A stretch of 64,000 nucleotides of DNA, taken from contig NZ_CP015124.1 of NCBI RefSeq assembly GCF_001678945.1, forward strand, positions 3,696,001 through 3,760,000, written 5' to 3'. This document shows positions 45,561 through 54,887 of this stretch, in pieces (within the stretch, counting starts at the first letter, position 1; each line of letters begins with the position of its first letter). The position numbers and the translations under genes are program-made. This stretch comes from Phaeobacter gallaeciensis. Lineage in GTDB: Bacteria; Pseudomonadota; Alphaproteobacteria; Rhodobacterales; Rhodobacteraceae. The notes beneath the pieces are model-generated. The model made no database searches and had not been told where the DNA came from. It was given only the letters and a program-made list of their open reading frames with translations.

Positions 45561-46562
45561 ATGAAGTTCCTGACTGCTACCGCCGCCGCTCTGGCGATGA
45601 CCGTATCCGCTGGTGCCGTTCAGGCGGCCTGTGACGAAGGCGAGATCGTCGTCAAGTTCAGCCATGTCACCAACACCGACAAGCACCCCAAGGGGATTGC
45701 CGCGACGCTGCTGGAAAAGCGTGTCAACGAAGAGATGAACGGCACCATGTGCCTTGAGGTCTATCCGAACTCGACCCTCTACAATGACAACAAGGTGCTC
45801 GAAGCGATGCTGCAGGGCGACGTGCAGCTGGCCGCGCCGTCGCTGTCCAAGTTCGAAAAATTCACCAAACAGTTCCGCCTGTTCGACCTGCCGTTCATGT
45901 TCAAGAACATCGATGCGGTTGACGCCTTCCAGGCGTCCGACAACGGTCAGGCGATGCTGGATTCGATGCAGCGCCGCGGCCTGCAGGGCCTGGCCTACTG
46001 GCACAATGGCATGAAGCAGATGTCGGCCAACAAACCGCTGGTCGAACCGACCGACGCCAATGGTCTGAAGTTCCGCGTGCAGTCCTCGGACGTGCTGGTG
46101 GCGCAGATGGAAGCGATCGGTGGCAGCCCGCAGAAAATGGCCTTCTCCGAAGTCTACGGCGCTCTGCAGCAGGGTGTTGTCGATGGTCAGGAAAACACCT
46201 GGTCCAACATCTACGGCAAGAAGTTCTTCGAAGTGCAGGACGGCATCACCGAAACCAACCACGGCATCATCGACTATCTGGTGGTGACCTCGGTGGACTG
46301 GCTGGACAGCCTGGAGCCGGAAGTACGCGACCAGTTCCTGACCATCCTGTCGGAAGTGACCGAAGCGCGGAACTCTGAATCGGCCAAGGTCAACGCCGCA
46401 GCCAAGCAGGCGATCATTGATGCCGGTGGCACCGTGCGTCAGCTTTCGGCCGAGCAGCGCCAGTCCTGGGTCGACACCATGAAACCCGTCTGGGCGCAGT
46501 TCGCCGGTGACGTGGGTCAGGACAAGATCGACGCCGCACAGGCGATCAACGCAGGCTTCTGA
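45561..46562 (+). CDS. dctP: TRAP transporter C4-dicarboxylate-binding protein DctP
   Basis: The 333-residue periplasmic receptor has a cleavable Sec signal MKFLTATAAALAMTVSAGAVQA, then IVVKFSHVTNTDKHPKG, the usual first strand. The ligand-contacting Arg is in GLKFRVQSSDVLVAQMEAIGG near residue 170, and QQGVVDGQENTWSNIY near residue 205 is typical of DctP. It delivers succinate, malate or fumarate to DctQM. GGGAGGA lies seven bases before the ATG. Confidence 0.95.
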   Translation: MKFLTATAAALAMTVSAGAVQAACDEGEIVVKFSHVTNTDKHPKGIAATLLEKRVNEEMNGTMCLEVYPNSTLYNDNKVLEAMLQGDVQLAAPSLSKFEKFTKQFRLFDLPFMFKNIDAVDAFQASDNGQAMLDSMQRRGLQGLAYWHNGMKQMSANKPLVEPTDANGLKFRVQSSDVLVAQMEAIGGSPQKMAFSEVYGALQQGVVDGQENTWSNIYGKKFFEVQDGITETNHGIIDYLVVTSVDWLDSLEPEVRDQFLTILSEVTEARNSESAKVNAAAKQAIIDAGGTVRQLSAEQRQSWVDTMKPVWAQFAGDVGQDKIDAAQAINAGF

Positions 46563-46673
46563 TAGCCGCACCCCGGGGCGCGCCATCCAAGGATGAGTGC
46601 TGCGCCCCGCTTCGCAGGCGGCGTGGGGATCCGCCGCCTGCACCATTTTATCAACATAGCAGGGGAGACTGGC

Positions 46674-47366
46674 ATGTCGGGGGCAAGAACCGGCCCGGCC
46701 GGGGTCATCAATACGCTGGAAGAAACGCTGATCGCGCTGCTGTTGGGGCTGATGACAGTGATCACCTTTGCCAATGTGGTGGCGCGTTTCGTGTTCAACT
46801 CCAATATCCTCTGGGCGCTGGAGCTGACGGTGTTCCTTTTTGCCTGGCTGGTGCTGCTGGGGGCGTCTTACGCGGTCAAGACGCATGCGCACCTAGGGGT
46901 GGATGCCATCGTCAACACGCTTGCGCCGCCTGCACGCCGCGTTGTGGGGCTGATCGCGGTTGGCGCCTGCCTGCTGTTTTCGCTGCTGTTGCTGAAAGGT
47001 GCCTATGATTACTGGGCGGTGTTTGCGGATCTGCCACCGACCTCGGGTCGCTGGTTCCCGACGGGGCTGGATATGAAGGCCCGCAGCCAAAGCTTTTACG
47101 AGGTGCAGGACGTGCCGATGGTGGGGATCTTCCGGTTTCTGGAGGATCTGATCAACTACGGCGATTCCTACGAAAAACTGCCCAAAGTGGTGCCGTATCT
47201 GATCCTGCCGCTGTCGATGCTGCTGCTTGTGATCCGCTTTGTGCAGGCTGCCCTGCGCATCTGGCGCGGTGAGGCTGACCGGCTGGTGGCCAGCCACGAG
47301 GTTGAGGACGAGTTGGACGAGGCCCGGGCCCGCGCCACCGGAGAAAAGACGGGGGGAGAAAACTGA
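46674..47366 (+). CDS. dctQ: TRAP transporter small permease DctQ
   Basis: The 230-residue protein has four transmembrane helices, with ETLIALLLGLMTVITFANVVARFVFN in the first and LELTVFLFAWLVLLGASYAVKTHAHLGVDAIV in the second, the DctQ signature. It is longer than many DctQ proteins through a loop between helices 3 and 4 and a charged C-terminus. The ATG at 46674 follows AGGGGAG; the earlier ATG at 46593 has no support. Its stop overlaps the dctM start by one base. Confidence 0.93.
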   Translation: MSGARTGPAGVINTLEETLIALLLGLMTVITFANVVARFVFNSNILWALELTVFLFAWLVLLGASYAVKTHAHLGVDAIVNTLAPPARRVVGLIAVGACLLFSLLLLKGAYDYWAVFADLPPTSGRWFPTGLDMKARSQSFYEVQDVPMVGIFRFLEDLINYGDSYEKLPKVVPYLILPLSMLLLVIRFVQAALRIWRGEADRLVASHEVEDELDEARARATGEKTGGEN

Positions 47367-48784
47367 TGGACGTCGTTCTGCTTTTTGCCATGGTGGTTGG
47401 CCTGATGCTGATCGGCGTGCCGATCTCCGTCTCGCTGGGCCTCAGCTCCACCCTGTTTCTGCTGGTTTATTCGGACAGTTCGCTGGCCTCGGTCGCCGGT
47501 ACATTGTTCGAAGCCTTCGAAGGCCATTTCACCCTCTTGGCCATTCCGTTTTTCATTCTCGCCTCGACCTTCATGTCGACCGGCGGTGTGGCGCAGCGGA
47601 TCATCCGGTTCTCGATTGCCTGCGTCGGCCATTTTCAGGGCGGTCTGGCCATCGCTGGCGTCTTTGCCTGCATGATGTTCGCGGCGCTGTCCGGGTCTTC
47701 TCCGGCGACCGTGGTGGCCATCGGCTCGATCGTGATCGCAGCAATGCGCCAAGCGGGCTATTCCAAGGAGTTCGCCGCCGGTGTAATCTGCAACGCGGGT
47801 ACGCTTGGCATCCTGATCCCGCCCTCCATCGTGATGGTCGTCTATGCGGCCTCGGTCGACGTTTCGGTCGGACGGATGTTCCTTGCCGGTATCATTCCGG
47901 GGCTTCTGGCCGGGGTGATGCTGATGGTGACGATCTACGTCATCGCCCGGATCAAGAACATGCCCAAGGGCGAATGGGCGGGCTGGGCCGAGGTCGGCGC
48001 CTCCTTCCGCGAGGCGTTCTGGGGCCTGTTCCTGATCGTGATCATCATGGTCGGTATCTATGGCTACCCGTGGTATTCGCCTGAACTGGGGCTTTACAAG
48101 GAAGGGGCGATCTTCACGCCGACCGAAGCCGCCGCCGTGGCATCCGTCTATGCTTTCCTGGTGGCAACCTTTGTCTACCGCGACATGGGACCGCTGGCGG
48201 GAACCGAGGTGCGCCCGCGCCGCACCGTCCTGCAGGCGCCGCTTGCGCTGCTGTCGGTCTGGTTCCACAAGGACACCAAACGGGCGCTGTTCGATGCGGG
48301 CAAGCTGACCGTGACGCTGATGTTCGTGATCGCCAACGCGCTGATCCTGAAACATGTACTAACCGACGAGCAGGTGCCGCAGCATATCGCCAATGCCATG
48401 CTGTCGGCGGGCTTTGGCCCGGTGATGTTCCTGATTGTTGTGAACGTGATCCTGCTGATCGGCGGTCAGTTCATGGAGCCGTCGGGCCTGTTGGTGATCG
48501 TTGCGCCGCTGGTGTTCCCGATCGCAATCGAACTGGGCATCGACCCGATCCATCTGGGCATCATCATGGTGGTCAACATGGAGATCGGCATGATCACTCC
48601 GCCGGTTGGCCTGAACCTCTTTGTCACTTCCGGGGTTGCGGGCATGCCGATGATGGCGGTGGTCCGGGCGGCCCTGCCGTTCCTGGCGGTGCTCTTCGTC
48701 TTCTTGATCATGGTGACCTATATCCCATGGCTCAGCACGATGATCCCGAACGCGCTGATGGGGCCGGAGATTATAACGAACTAG
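47366..48784 (+). CDS. dctM: TRAP transporter large permease DctM
   Basis: This 472-residue, roughly 12-helix protein uses the sodium gradient for dicarboxylate uptake. Conserved stretches include HFTLLAIPFFILAS, AALSGSSPATVVAIGSI, AGVICNAGTLGILIPPSIVMVVYA and TPPVGLNLFVTSG near residue 410. A loop of about 60 residues around residue 280 (RPRRTVLQAPLALLSVWFHKDT) is an insertion relative to the shortest DctM proteins. It is the last gene of dctPQM and is followed by a terminator. Confidence 0.94.
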   Translation: MDVVLLFAMVVGLMLIGVPISVSLGLSSTLFLLVYSDSSLASVAGTLFEAFEGHFTLLAIPFFILASTFMSTGGVAQRIIRFSIACVGHFQGGLAIAGVFACMMFAALSGSSPATVVAIGSIVIAAMRQAGYSKEFAAGVICNAGTLGILIPPSIVMVVYAASVDVSVGRMFLAGIIPGLLAGVMLMVTIYVIARIKNMPKGEWAGWAEVGASFREAFWGLFLIVIIMVGIYGYPWYSPELGLYKEGAIFTPTEAAAVASVYAFLVATFVYRDMGPLAGTEVRPRRTVLQAPLALLSVWFHKDTKRALFDAGKLTVTLMFVIANALILKHVLTDEQVPQHIANAMLSAGFGPVMFLIVVNVILLIGGQFMEPSGLLVIVAPLVFPIAIELGIDPIHLGIIMVVNMEIGMITPPVGLNLFVTSGVAGMPMMAVVRAALPFLAVLFVFLIMVTYIPWLSTMIPNALMGPEIITN

Positions 48785-48827
48785 AGATTCACGAGTACCG
48801 AGTTGTGTAAGAGTTGGTACGAGTGAG

Positions 48828-48851
48828 GGCGCCCCGGTAGATCGGGGCGCC
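48828..48851 (+). terminator. Intrinsic terminator after dctM
   Basis: GGCGCCCCG-GTAGAT-CGGGGCGCC is a perfect 9-pair stem followed by ATTTTCGTC. Confidence 0.8.
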
Positions 48852-48888
48852 ATTTTCGTCTGCGAGTCTAGAAGCAAAGGCCGTAAAA

Positions 48889-48917
48889 AAGCCCAGCTCT
48901 GCGTCAGAGCCGGGCTT
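48889..48917 (-). terminator. Intrinsic terminator after tpiA
   Basis: On the minus strand AAGCCCGGCTCT-GACGC-AGAGCTGGGCTT is a 12-pair stem with one G.U, followed by TTTT, 31 bases past the tpiA stop. Confidence 0.9.
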
Positions 48918-48947
48918 GTCATTGATGTGTGAGGCCGCGCCTCTTGG

Positions 48948-49700
48948 TCAGGCGTTCTCCAGAGCCGAGATGATCGGAGAGAAATCCGCGGCGGTCAGGC
49001 TGGCGCCGCCAACAAGGGCGCCGTCCACGTTCGACACTGCAAAGATCTCGGCCGCATTGCCGGGTTTCACCGAGCCACCGTAAAGCAGGCGAATGCCTTC
49101 GGCGGTCTCGGCGCCAAAGCGGTTGGTCAGCTCGGCGCGCAGGAAATCGTGCACTTCGCCGATCTGCTCCAGAGTCGGGACCTTGCCGGTGCCGATGGCC
49201 CAGACCGGTTCATAAGCGACGACCAGTGTGGCGCCGCTGGCGCCCTCGGGCACCGAACCGGCAAGCTGCGTGCCGACGACCGACAGGGTCTTGCCTGCTT
49301 CGCGCTCTTCCAGGGTCTCGCCAAGGCAGACCACGGCCAGCAAACCGGCAGCAATGGCGGCTTCGGCCTTGGCAAGGACAATGGCGTCGGTTTCACCGTG
49401 ATCGGCGCGCCGTTCAGAGTGGCCCAGGATCACTGCGCTTGCACCTGCATCCAGCAGCATCGCGGCGCTGAGATCGCCGGTGTGCGCGCCCGAGGCTGCG
49501 GCGTGGCAGTCCTGACCGCCGACTTGTACCGGTCCGCCGCGGGTGGTGTCCGCTGCGCGCGACAGCAGCGTTGCGGGCGGGCAGATCAGGATGTCGGTAC
49601 CTTCTGGCGCCGGATGGCTTTGAGCCAGCGCAGCCAGCTCGGCCAGTTCTGCCCCGGTGCCGTTCATTTTCCAGTTTCCCGCCGCCAGTTTCCGCCGCAT
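48948..49700 (-). CDS. tpiA: Triosephosphate isomerase
   Basis: This 250-residue TIM barrel of glycolysis and gluconeogenesis interconverts dihydroxyacetone phosphate and glyceraldehyde 3-phosphate. [13 protein letters not shown] holds the catalytic Asn and Lys. [13 protein letters not shown] near residue 92 holds the electrophilic His. [16 protein letters not shown] near residue 162 holds the catalytic Glu and loop 6. [11 protein letters not shown] binds phosphate. The ATG at 49700 has GGGAAG upstream; the frame extends to 49796 without similarity. Confidence 0.96.
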   Translation of the reverse strand: MRRKLAAGNWKMNGTGAELAELAALAQSHPAPEGTDILICPPATLLSRAADTTRGGPVQVGGQDCHAAASGAHTGDLSAAMLLDAGASAVILGHSERRADHGETDAIVLAKAEAAIAAGLLAVVCLGETLEEREAGKTLSVVGTQLAGSVPEGASGATLVVAYEPVWAIGTGKVPTLEQIGEVHDFLRAELTNRFGAETAEGIRLLYGGSVKPGNAAEIFAVSNVDGALVGGASLTAADFSPIISALENA

Positions 49701-49800
49701 GTGTCGCTTCCCTTGTTGTTCTGTGGCGTGGTGGTAGCACCCCGCGTCAGAGGGAGCAATTGTGCAAGACGCCGCTGGCGTGGCCATTGGAAACACAAAA

Positions 49801-49818
49801 GGGCGACCGAAGCCGCCC
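49801..49818 (-). terminator. UUCG-loop terminator after the A-type carrier gene
   Basis: On the minus strand GGGCGGC-TTCG-GTCGCCC is a 7-pair stem with a stable UUCG tetraloop, followed by TTTTGTG. Confidence 0.8.
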
Positions 49819-49861
49819 CATGTAATGAATGCCGTAATCTAGGGTGATCAGTCGTCTGAGT

Positions 49862-50221
49862 TCAGGCGCCGGGCATATCCTTGAAGCTGATCGACTCGCC
49901 GCAGCCGCAGGCCTCGGCGACGTTGGGGTTGTTGAACTTGAACCCGCTTTCCAGCAGCGTGGTTTCATAGTCGATCTCGGTGCCAAACAGGAACATCTGT
50001 GCCATCGGTGCGATCATCACCCGGGCGCCGTCTTGTTCCACGACCTCGTCATTGGGATCGGCGTCATCGACGTATTCCATGGTGTATTCCATGCCGGCGC
50101 AGCCGCCTTTTTTCACGCCAATGCGCAGACCCGCGTGGCCCGCATTCTGCATCAGCTTTGAAATCTGCGCCGCAGCCTTCGGGGTGATGGTTACAGCCTG
50201 TTTGCCGGGGATACCGAACAT
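49862..50221 (-). CDS. A-type iron-sulfur cluster carrier (ErpA/IscA/SufA family)
   Basis: This 119-residue protein delivers assembled Fe-S clusters to apo-enzymes. The three ligand Cys are in KKGGCAGMEY near residue 41 and AEACGCGES near residues 104-106, with the family core LRIGVKKGGCAGMEYTMEYVD. It stands alone, with its own terminator, but a SufT-like gene lies 1.5 kb upstream on the same strand. Which of the SufA, IscA or ErpA names applies cannot be decided from the sequence. Confidence 0.92.
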   Translation of the reverse strand: MFGIPGKQAVTITPKAAAQISKLMQNAGHAGLRIGVKKGGCAGMEYTMEYVDDADPNDEVVEQDGARVMIAPMAQMFLFGTEIDYETTLLESGFKFNNPNVAEACGCGESISFKDMPGA

Positions 50222-50333
50222 GAAAGTCTCCAGTTTCGCGCGTTACCCTCAATCTAGGGTCCTGCGGCGGCAGGCTCAAGGGGGCGGCGGCAGATGCGAT
50301 GCACAGGTGCCTGTGCGGTGGCGGTTTTTTTGT

Positions 50334-51572
50334 CTACAGTCCCATGCAGTTGGCGTAATAGGTCACCGTTGCGGGCCAGTCGGAAAAGACACCGGAGACG
50401 CCCACATCCTGTGCCAGAACATCCAGCACCTGATAATAGGCCGAGGCATCCGAGATCGCCGGTTTCACTGACCGGTAATACCAACCGCCGCCATTTGTCA
50501 GCGGCCCAGAGCGCTCCATCGACCAGGCGATGATCTTGAGCCCCGCCTCGCGCGCCTTGATGGCATAGGGGGAGGGCACGATCTTCCCGTCCTCCAGCGC
50601 CAGCAGCATCCAGATCGGCGGTGCGATATAGTTAACCCCCATATCTGCCAGCTCCTGCATGCTCGGCTTGAAACTCGCGGGGTTGGACGGATCCACCTTG
50701 CCTTCATCGGCATCGGATTTGGAATAGCGGTCATCGAGGTACACCGCCTGCGCGCCGAACTCTGGCTCGTTCTCTATCCAATATAGGACATCGCTGAGAT
50801 CGAAACTTTGCAGCCAGACATCCGATGCTGGCACGCTCGCGGATTTGTACTCTTCCACCAGCTTCTGCGCGTAGTCTTCCTGCGTGAATCCGTTGAAGGG
50901 CATCTTTACCGCCGGTGCCTTCAACTCGGGCGTGAACTTGGCGCCAATGCTGCGGAACAGGGCGATGGACTCAGCGTGGGTCATGCTGCGCGCGCCATCG
51001 ACATAGAGCGTGCTGCGCCATGGGGCGACGCCGCCCTGATAGGCTTCTGCGGTCTTCGCCGTCTTGTCGCGGCTGTCCATCTTGGGAGTCAGGCTGCGGA
51101 ACTCTTCCAGCGTGATCTCCGAGGTGCGGCACTCGGCCTTGGCGTCCGCGCCGCCGCCTGCGGGGGTGAAGGGGGTGATGCAGGTGTCGGCCAGATCGCT
51201 GGTCAGGATATTGGTGGTGGTGTGAAGATCGTTCTGGGCGTGGCGGCAGACCAGTTCCAGATCCTTGGTAAAGGTCACGTCGCACTCAAGGATCCCGGCG
51301 CCCATCTGCGCGGCAGCCATGTTGCTTTCGACGGTGTGTTCGGGGAAGAGCAACGGTGCGCCGCGATGACCGATGGAGAATTCCGTGCGCTGCGGCACCT
51401 GCGCGGCGCAGGACTGCAGCCTCTCCTTCAGCGCGCCCGCGGGCAGTTTGTCGATCAGATAGGCCGGACGCGGACCATAGGTCAGGGCGGTTTCGGCGAC
51501 AGCAGAAGTGGCGGCAAGCGACAGGAGCAGGCCGGGCAGGGTAAGGGCCGACAGGGAAAAGGAAAGACGCAA
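50334..51572 (-). CDS. glpQ: Periplasmic glycerophosphodiester phosphodiesterase
   Basis: The 412-residue protein has a Sec signal ([26 protein letters not shown]). [48 protein letters not shown] near residues 65-113 is the GDPD core with its catalytic His pair (HRG...H) and Glu-Asp metal ligands. It hydrolyses glycerophosphodiesters to glycerol 3-phosphate and an alcohol. A Cys-containing insertion between strands ([20 protein letters not shown]) could form a disulfide. The TTG start at 51572 has GGAGAA six bases upstream and gives a perfect signal peptide. Confidence 0.92.
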   Translation of the reverse strand: MRLSFSLSALTLPGLLLSLAATSAVAETALTYGPRPAYLIDKLPAGALKERLQSCAAQVPQRTEFSIGHRGAPLLFPEHTVESNMAAAQMGAGILECDVTFTKDLELVCRHAQNDLHTTTNILTSDLADTCITPFTPAGGGADAKAECRTSEITLEEFRSLTPKMDSRDKTAKTAEAYQGGVAPWRSTLYVDGARSMTHAESIALFRSIGAKFTPELKAPAVKMPFNGFTQEDYAQKLVEEYKSASVPASDVWLQSFDLSDVLYWIENEPEFGAQAVYLDDRYSKSDADEGKVDPSNPASFKPSMQELADMGVNYIAPPIWMLLALEDGKIVPSPYAIKAREAGLKIIAWSMERSGPLTNGGGWYYRSVKPAISDASAYYQVLDVLAQDVGVSGVFSDWPATVTYYANCMGL

Positions 51573-51607
51573 AGGGATTCTCCGGAAAAATCAGGTTTGA
51601 AACAAAA

Positions 51608-51639
51608 ATCGCGGCGCCGGGTAACACCCGCGCCGCGAT
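51608..51639 (-). terminator. Intrinsic terminator after the SufT-like gene
   Basis: ATCGCGGCGC and GCGCCGCGAT (10 exact pairs) plus an inner ACCC/GGGT stem fold into one hairpin. On the minus strand it is followed by TTTTTG. Confidence 0.88.
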
Positions 51640-51675
51640 CCCATGAAACTATTGTGATGATGCACGGGGCAGGGA

Positions 51676-52038
51676 TTACATGAACCCAAGTTCCAGGCGC
51701 GCCTCGTCCGACATCATCTCCATGCCCCAGGGCGGCTCCCAGGTTAGTTCGACATCGACGGATTTAACGCCGGGTACGGGCGAGATCGCATCGACGATCC
51801 ATCCCGGCATCTCACCAGCGACGGGGCAGCCCGGCGCGGTCAGGGTCATGATGATCTTGACGTCATTTTCTTCGTTGATGTCGATGGTGTAGATCAGGCC
51901 CAGCTCGTAGATATTGACCGGGATTTCAGGGTCATAGACGCTACGGCATGCGTCTGCCACCGCATCGTAAAGCGGGTGGGAAACAGAAGACGGCGCGATC
52001 AGCGGCGCCCCTTCAAGAGGTTCGGAAGCGTTGGTCAT
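51676..52038 (-). CDS. sufT: SufT/PaaD-like (DUF59, MIP18) Fe-S assembly protein
   Basis: In the 120-residue protein, VADACRSVYDPEIPVNIYELGLIYTI near residue 30 is the DUF59 core. MTLTAPGCPVAGEMPGWIV near residue 62 has the conserved Cys and Thr. ELTWEPPWGMEMMSDEARLELGFM is the typical C-terminus of the SUF-associated version. It helps in Fe-S cluster maturation, probably as a carrier or specificity factor. The ATG at 52038 has AGGGA five bases upstream. The A-type carrier gene lies further downstream on the same strand. Confidence 0.9.
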   Translation of the reverse strand: MTNASEPLEGAPLIAPSSVSHPLYDAVADACRSVYDPEIPVNIYELGLIYTIDINEENDVKIIMTLTAPGCPVAGEMPGWIVDAISPVPGVKSVDVELTWEPPWGMEMMSDEARLELGFM

Positions 52039-52151
52039 ATCGGTCCCTGACTGGTTATCCGACCGTTTATATAGGGAACAGGGCAAGCGGCGTCCAGTCT
52101 TGGACCGCAGGGAACTTGCGCGCTGGTGCAGATGGCAGAGGCGATTTTTGA

Positions 52152-52436
52152 CTAGTCGTTGATATCCGTGTCAAAGGTCTTCACCTGCCCGCGCGGCAGG
52201 GCAAAGGCGCGGCGCAGGACAAGCCAGGCGATGAGCGATATCGCCGCAAAGAGGAAGACCAGCACAGGCAGGCCAAAGGTGCCGCTGCCCATCGCAAGAA
52301 GCAGCACCCCGACGCCAAGGGCGCCGATGGCAAAGCCGAGGAAGACAAAGCCCGGCGCCAGCACCTCAAGAATACCAAGCACCAGCGCCGCAGCGCACCA
52401 GACCCACCAGAGTGCCCAGAAGGGAGCGGCCATCAC
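52152..52436 (-). CDS. NfeD-like membrane protein (short form)
   Basis: The 94-residue protein has three hydrophobic segments: AALVLGILEVLAPGFVFLGFAIGALGVGVLLLAM, then GLPVLVFLFAAISLIAWLVLRRAF. It matches the short NfeD family that forms operons with stomatin-like proteins. The soluble OB-fold of longer NfeD proteins is missing. The start overlaps the SPFH gene stop by four bases (ATGA), as is usual for this pair. Confidence 0.88.
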   Translation of the reverse strand: MMAAPFWALWWVWCAAALVLGILEVLAPGFVFLGFAIGALGVGVLLLAMGSGTFGLPVLVFLFAAISLIAWLVLRRAFALPRGQVKTFDTDIND

Positions 52437-53323
52437 TTGTTTCCTTTCAGCATCTTGAAGGCATCGCCAAAGGCTTCGAGCGCCTGCGCCGGAACCACGA
52501 TGGTCTGGCTGCCAGTGCCCGCGCCAAGGGTGTTGAGCGCCTCCACCTGTTTCAGTGCCACCTGATACTGCGCCGCCTCCAGCCCGTTTTCGGCAATCGC
52601 CTTGGCCACGACACCGGTCGCATAGGCTTCGGCATCGGCCTGAATGCGGCGGGCCTTGGCGGTTTGTTCGGCGGAATACAGTTCCGCATCGGCGGCGAGT
52701 TCCACCGCGCGTTTCTTGCCTTCCGCCTCGGTCACCTGCGCCCGGCGCGCGCGTTCGGCATTGAGCTGCTGCAGCATCGCATCGCGGGTGGCCTGATCGA
52801 GGTTCACGTCAAGGATCTCGGCGCGCGTCACTTCAATCCCCCAGTCATCCACGGCGCTTTCGACGCTGCGCTTGATCTCGCCAATCAGCTGCGAGCGGTT
52901 GGATTGCACCTCATCCAGATCCATCTTGCCGATTTCAGCGCGAACAATCCCGGCGACGGTGGTGGCGATGGCACCATCTACATCCCGGATGCGATAGACT
53001 GTCTTTTCCGGCTCCAGGATGCGGTAGAATACCGAAGTATCGATCTCTACCAGCACGTTGTCGCGGGTGATCGCATCCTGGCTGGCGTTCGGCAGTTGCC
53101 GTTCAAGGATCGACACCTTGTGACGGACCGCATCAAGAAAGGGCACGATGAAATTGATGCCCGGGCCAAGCACCGACTTCAGGCGGCCAAAACGTTCGAC
53201 GACAAATTTTTCCGACTGCGGAACGATCCGGACGCCTTTGAGAATGACGACGATCAGGAAGATCGCCCCGAGAATGTAAAGCAGGCTGCCGGACAAGAGG
53301 GCGGTAATCTGATCTTCGCTCAT
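52433..53323 (-). CDS. SPFH/Band 7 (stomatin-like) membrane protein
   Basis: The 296-residue protein has an N-terminal membrane anchor (LLSGSLLYILGAIFLIVVIL). The SPFH core starts RIVPQSEKFVVERFGRLKSVLGPGINFIVPFLD, and the coiled-coil Ala/Glu-rich stretch AERARRAQVTEAEGKKRAVELAADAELYSAEQ lies near residues 180-215. Such proteins build large ring or cage assemblies at the membrane and often regulate membrane proteases. Here the partner is the NfeD-like protein encoded next. Confidence 0.93.
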   Translation of the reverse strand: MSEDQITALLSGSLLYILGAIFLIVVILKGVRIVPQSEKFVVERFGRLKSVLGPGINFIVPFLDAVRHKVSILERQLPNASQDAITRDNVLVEIDTSVFYRILEPEKTVYRIRDVDGAIATTVAGIVRAEIGKMDLDEVQSNRSQLIGEIKRSVESAVDDWGIEVTRAEILDVNLDQATRDAMLQQLNAERARRAQVTEAEGKKRAVELAADAELYSAEQTAKARRIQADAEAYATGVVAKAIAENGLEAAQYQVALKQVEALNTLGAGTGSQTIVVPAQALEAFGDAFKMLKGNK

Positions 53324-53405
53324 AACTGGAAATCCTGTCTGAAAGGTATGGAACCAAGATCGGGTGGCGGCGGCGCGCGGTCAAGCCCTGCCGCCGCCAG
53401 TGGGG

Positions 53406-54818
53406 TTACTTGCGCGCCGTCGCCTGTTTGCGCACCCGCAGGGGGGCGGGGCGCACGTGGTCTTCGATCTCGTCATAGATCAGCCCGGCAATGTTTTTCT
53501 TCGAGGTCCGCTCGATACCTTCCAGCCCGGGCGAGGAATTGACCTCCAGCACCTTTGGCCCGGTTTCCGAGCGCAAGAGGTCCACCCCCGCCACGTTGAG
53601 CCCGAATGCCTTGGCCGCCTTTACGGCTGTGGCGCGTTCTTCCTTGCTGATCCGGACCGAGACTGCGCTGCCGCCAAGGTGCAGATTGGAGCGGAAATCG
53701 CCCTCGGCGCCGGATCGTTTCATTGCCGCCACCACCTTGGAGCCGACGACAAGACAGCGGATATCCTCGCCATTGGCCTCTTTCACGAACTGCTGCACCA
53801 GGAAGTTCGCCTTGAGGCCGCGAAAGGCGGTGATCACGGATTCGGCGGCCTTCTTGGTTTCGGCCAGCACCACGCCCTTGCCCTGGGTGCTTTCCAGCAG
53901 TTTCACGATCAGCGGGGCACCTCCGACGATGTCGATCAGGTTCTTTGTATCCTTGGGCGAGGCGGCAAAGGCGGTTTCGGGCATGCCGATCTTCTGACGC
54001 GCCAGTACCTGATGGGCGTGCAGCTTGTCGCGACTGGCGGTAATGCCAGCGCTGCCGTTGACACAAAAGGTGCCAAGGGTTTCGAACTGACGCAGCACGG
54101 CGGTGCCATATGGGGTGATCGAGGCGCCGATCCGTGGAATTACCGCGTCATAGCGGGGCAGGCGCTTGCCGTCGTAATGCACTTCGGGCGCCAGCGCGTT
54201 GATGTCCATGTAACAGCGGGTGGTGTCGATCACCTCGACCGTGTGGCCGCGTTTCTCGCCTTCCTCGACCAGTCGGCGGGTGGAGAAATTGTCCTCGCGG
54301 CTGAGCACGGCAATGCGCAGCACCCGGTTCGGCGCGGCCTTGCGGATGTGTTTCGAGGCATAGACGGCATAGTCCAGCTCTGGCTGGCAGAATCGTTCCG
54401 AAGGCGCCACGGCAACGTTCTCTCCCAGCGCCTGACGGCCCAGCAGCATATGCACTGTCATGCCGCTGCGGTCGGTGAGGGTGACTTCGATGGGCCAGCT
54501 GTGGCCATCCACCACAAGATCGGTTGAGATGACATAGCGCATTTCGCTTTCGCCATTGGAGGAGGTCACCTCGCGCCGGTCGATGATCTCGGCAGAGCAG
54601 GGGATCCGCAGACCCTCCTGTCCCGGAACCGGATGCACGGTGAACCGCACCTTGGGGGCGGCGGCGGGGCCGAAGGTTTCGATTTCAGTGGCATGCAAGG
54701 CAGAGGTGCGGGCGCCGGTGTCGACCTTGGCCTTCATTGCGGGCAGGCCAAGCCCCGGCAGGCTTACCCATTCCTCCCAACCGAGGGTCAGTTTTGCGGC
54801 GTGCTCGTCTGTGGACAT
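53406..54818 (-). CDS. rimK: RimB-like aspartic peptidase domain fused to RimK glutamate ligase
   Basis: The 470-residue protein joins two domains usually encoded separately. Residues 1-145 are a retropepsin-like RimB/ATP-dependent zinc-protease domain ([38 protein letters not shown]). Residues 165-455 are a RimK ATP-grasp ligase ([72 protein letters not shown]). RimK adds glutamates to ribosomal protein S6 and, in Pseudomonas, RimB counteracts it. The gene is divergent from tgt, with 69 bases between. Confidence 0.88.
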   Translation of the reverse strand: MSTDEHAAKLTLGWEEWVSLPGLGLPAMKAKVDTGARTSALHATEIETFGPAAAPKVRFTVHPVPGQEGLRIPCSAEIIDRREVTSSNGESEMRYVISTDLVVDGHSWPIEVTLTDRSGMTVHMLLGRQALGENVAVAPSERFCQPELDYAVYASKHIRKAAPNRVLRIAVLSREDNFSTRRLVEEGEKRGHTVEVIDTTRCYMDINALAPEVHYDGKRLPRYDAVIPRIGASITPYGTAVLRQFETLGTFCVNGSAGITASRDKLHAHQVLARQKIGMPETAFAASPKDTKNLIDIVGGAPLIVKLLESTQGKGVVLAETKKAAESVITAFRGLKANFLVQQFVKEANGEDIRCLVVGSKVVAAMKRSGAEGDFRSNLHLGGSAVSVRISKEERATAVKAAKAFGLNVAGVDLLRSETGPKVLEVNSSPGLEGIERTSKKNIAGLIYDEIEDHVRPAPLRVRKQATARK

Positions 54819-54887
54819 GCGCTTGGCTCCTTGGCATTAGGGGAATCTTATGGTCATCAGATGACAGAACTAACGCAGGAAGTCGAA

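Noticed and set aside
45468-46892. Minus-strand open frame of 474 codons opposite dctP and dctQ
   Set aside because: Antisense to a clear TRAP operon; would also cover the dctP promoter.
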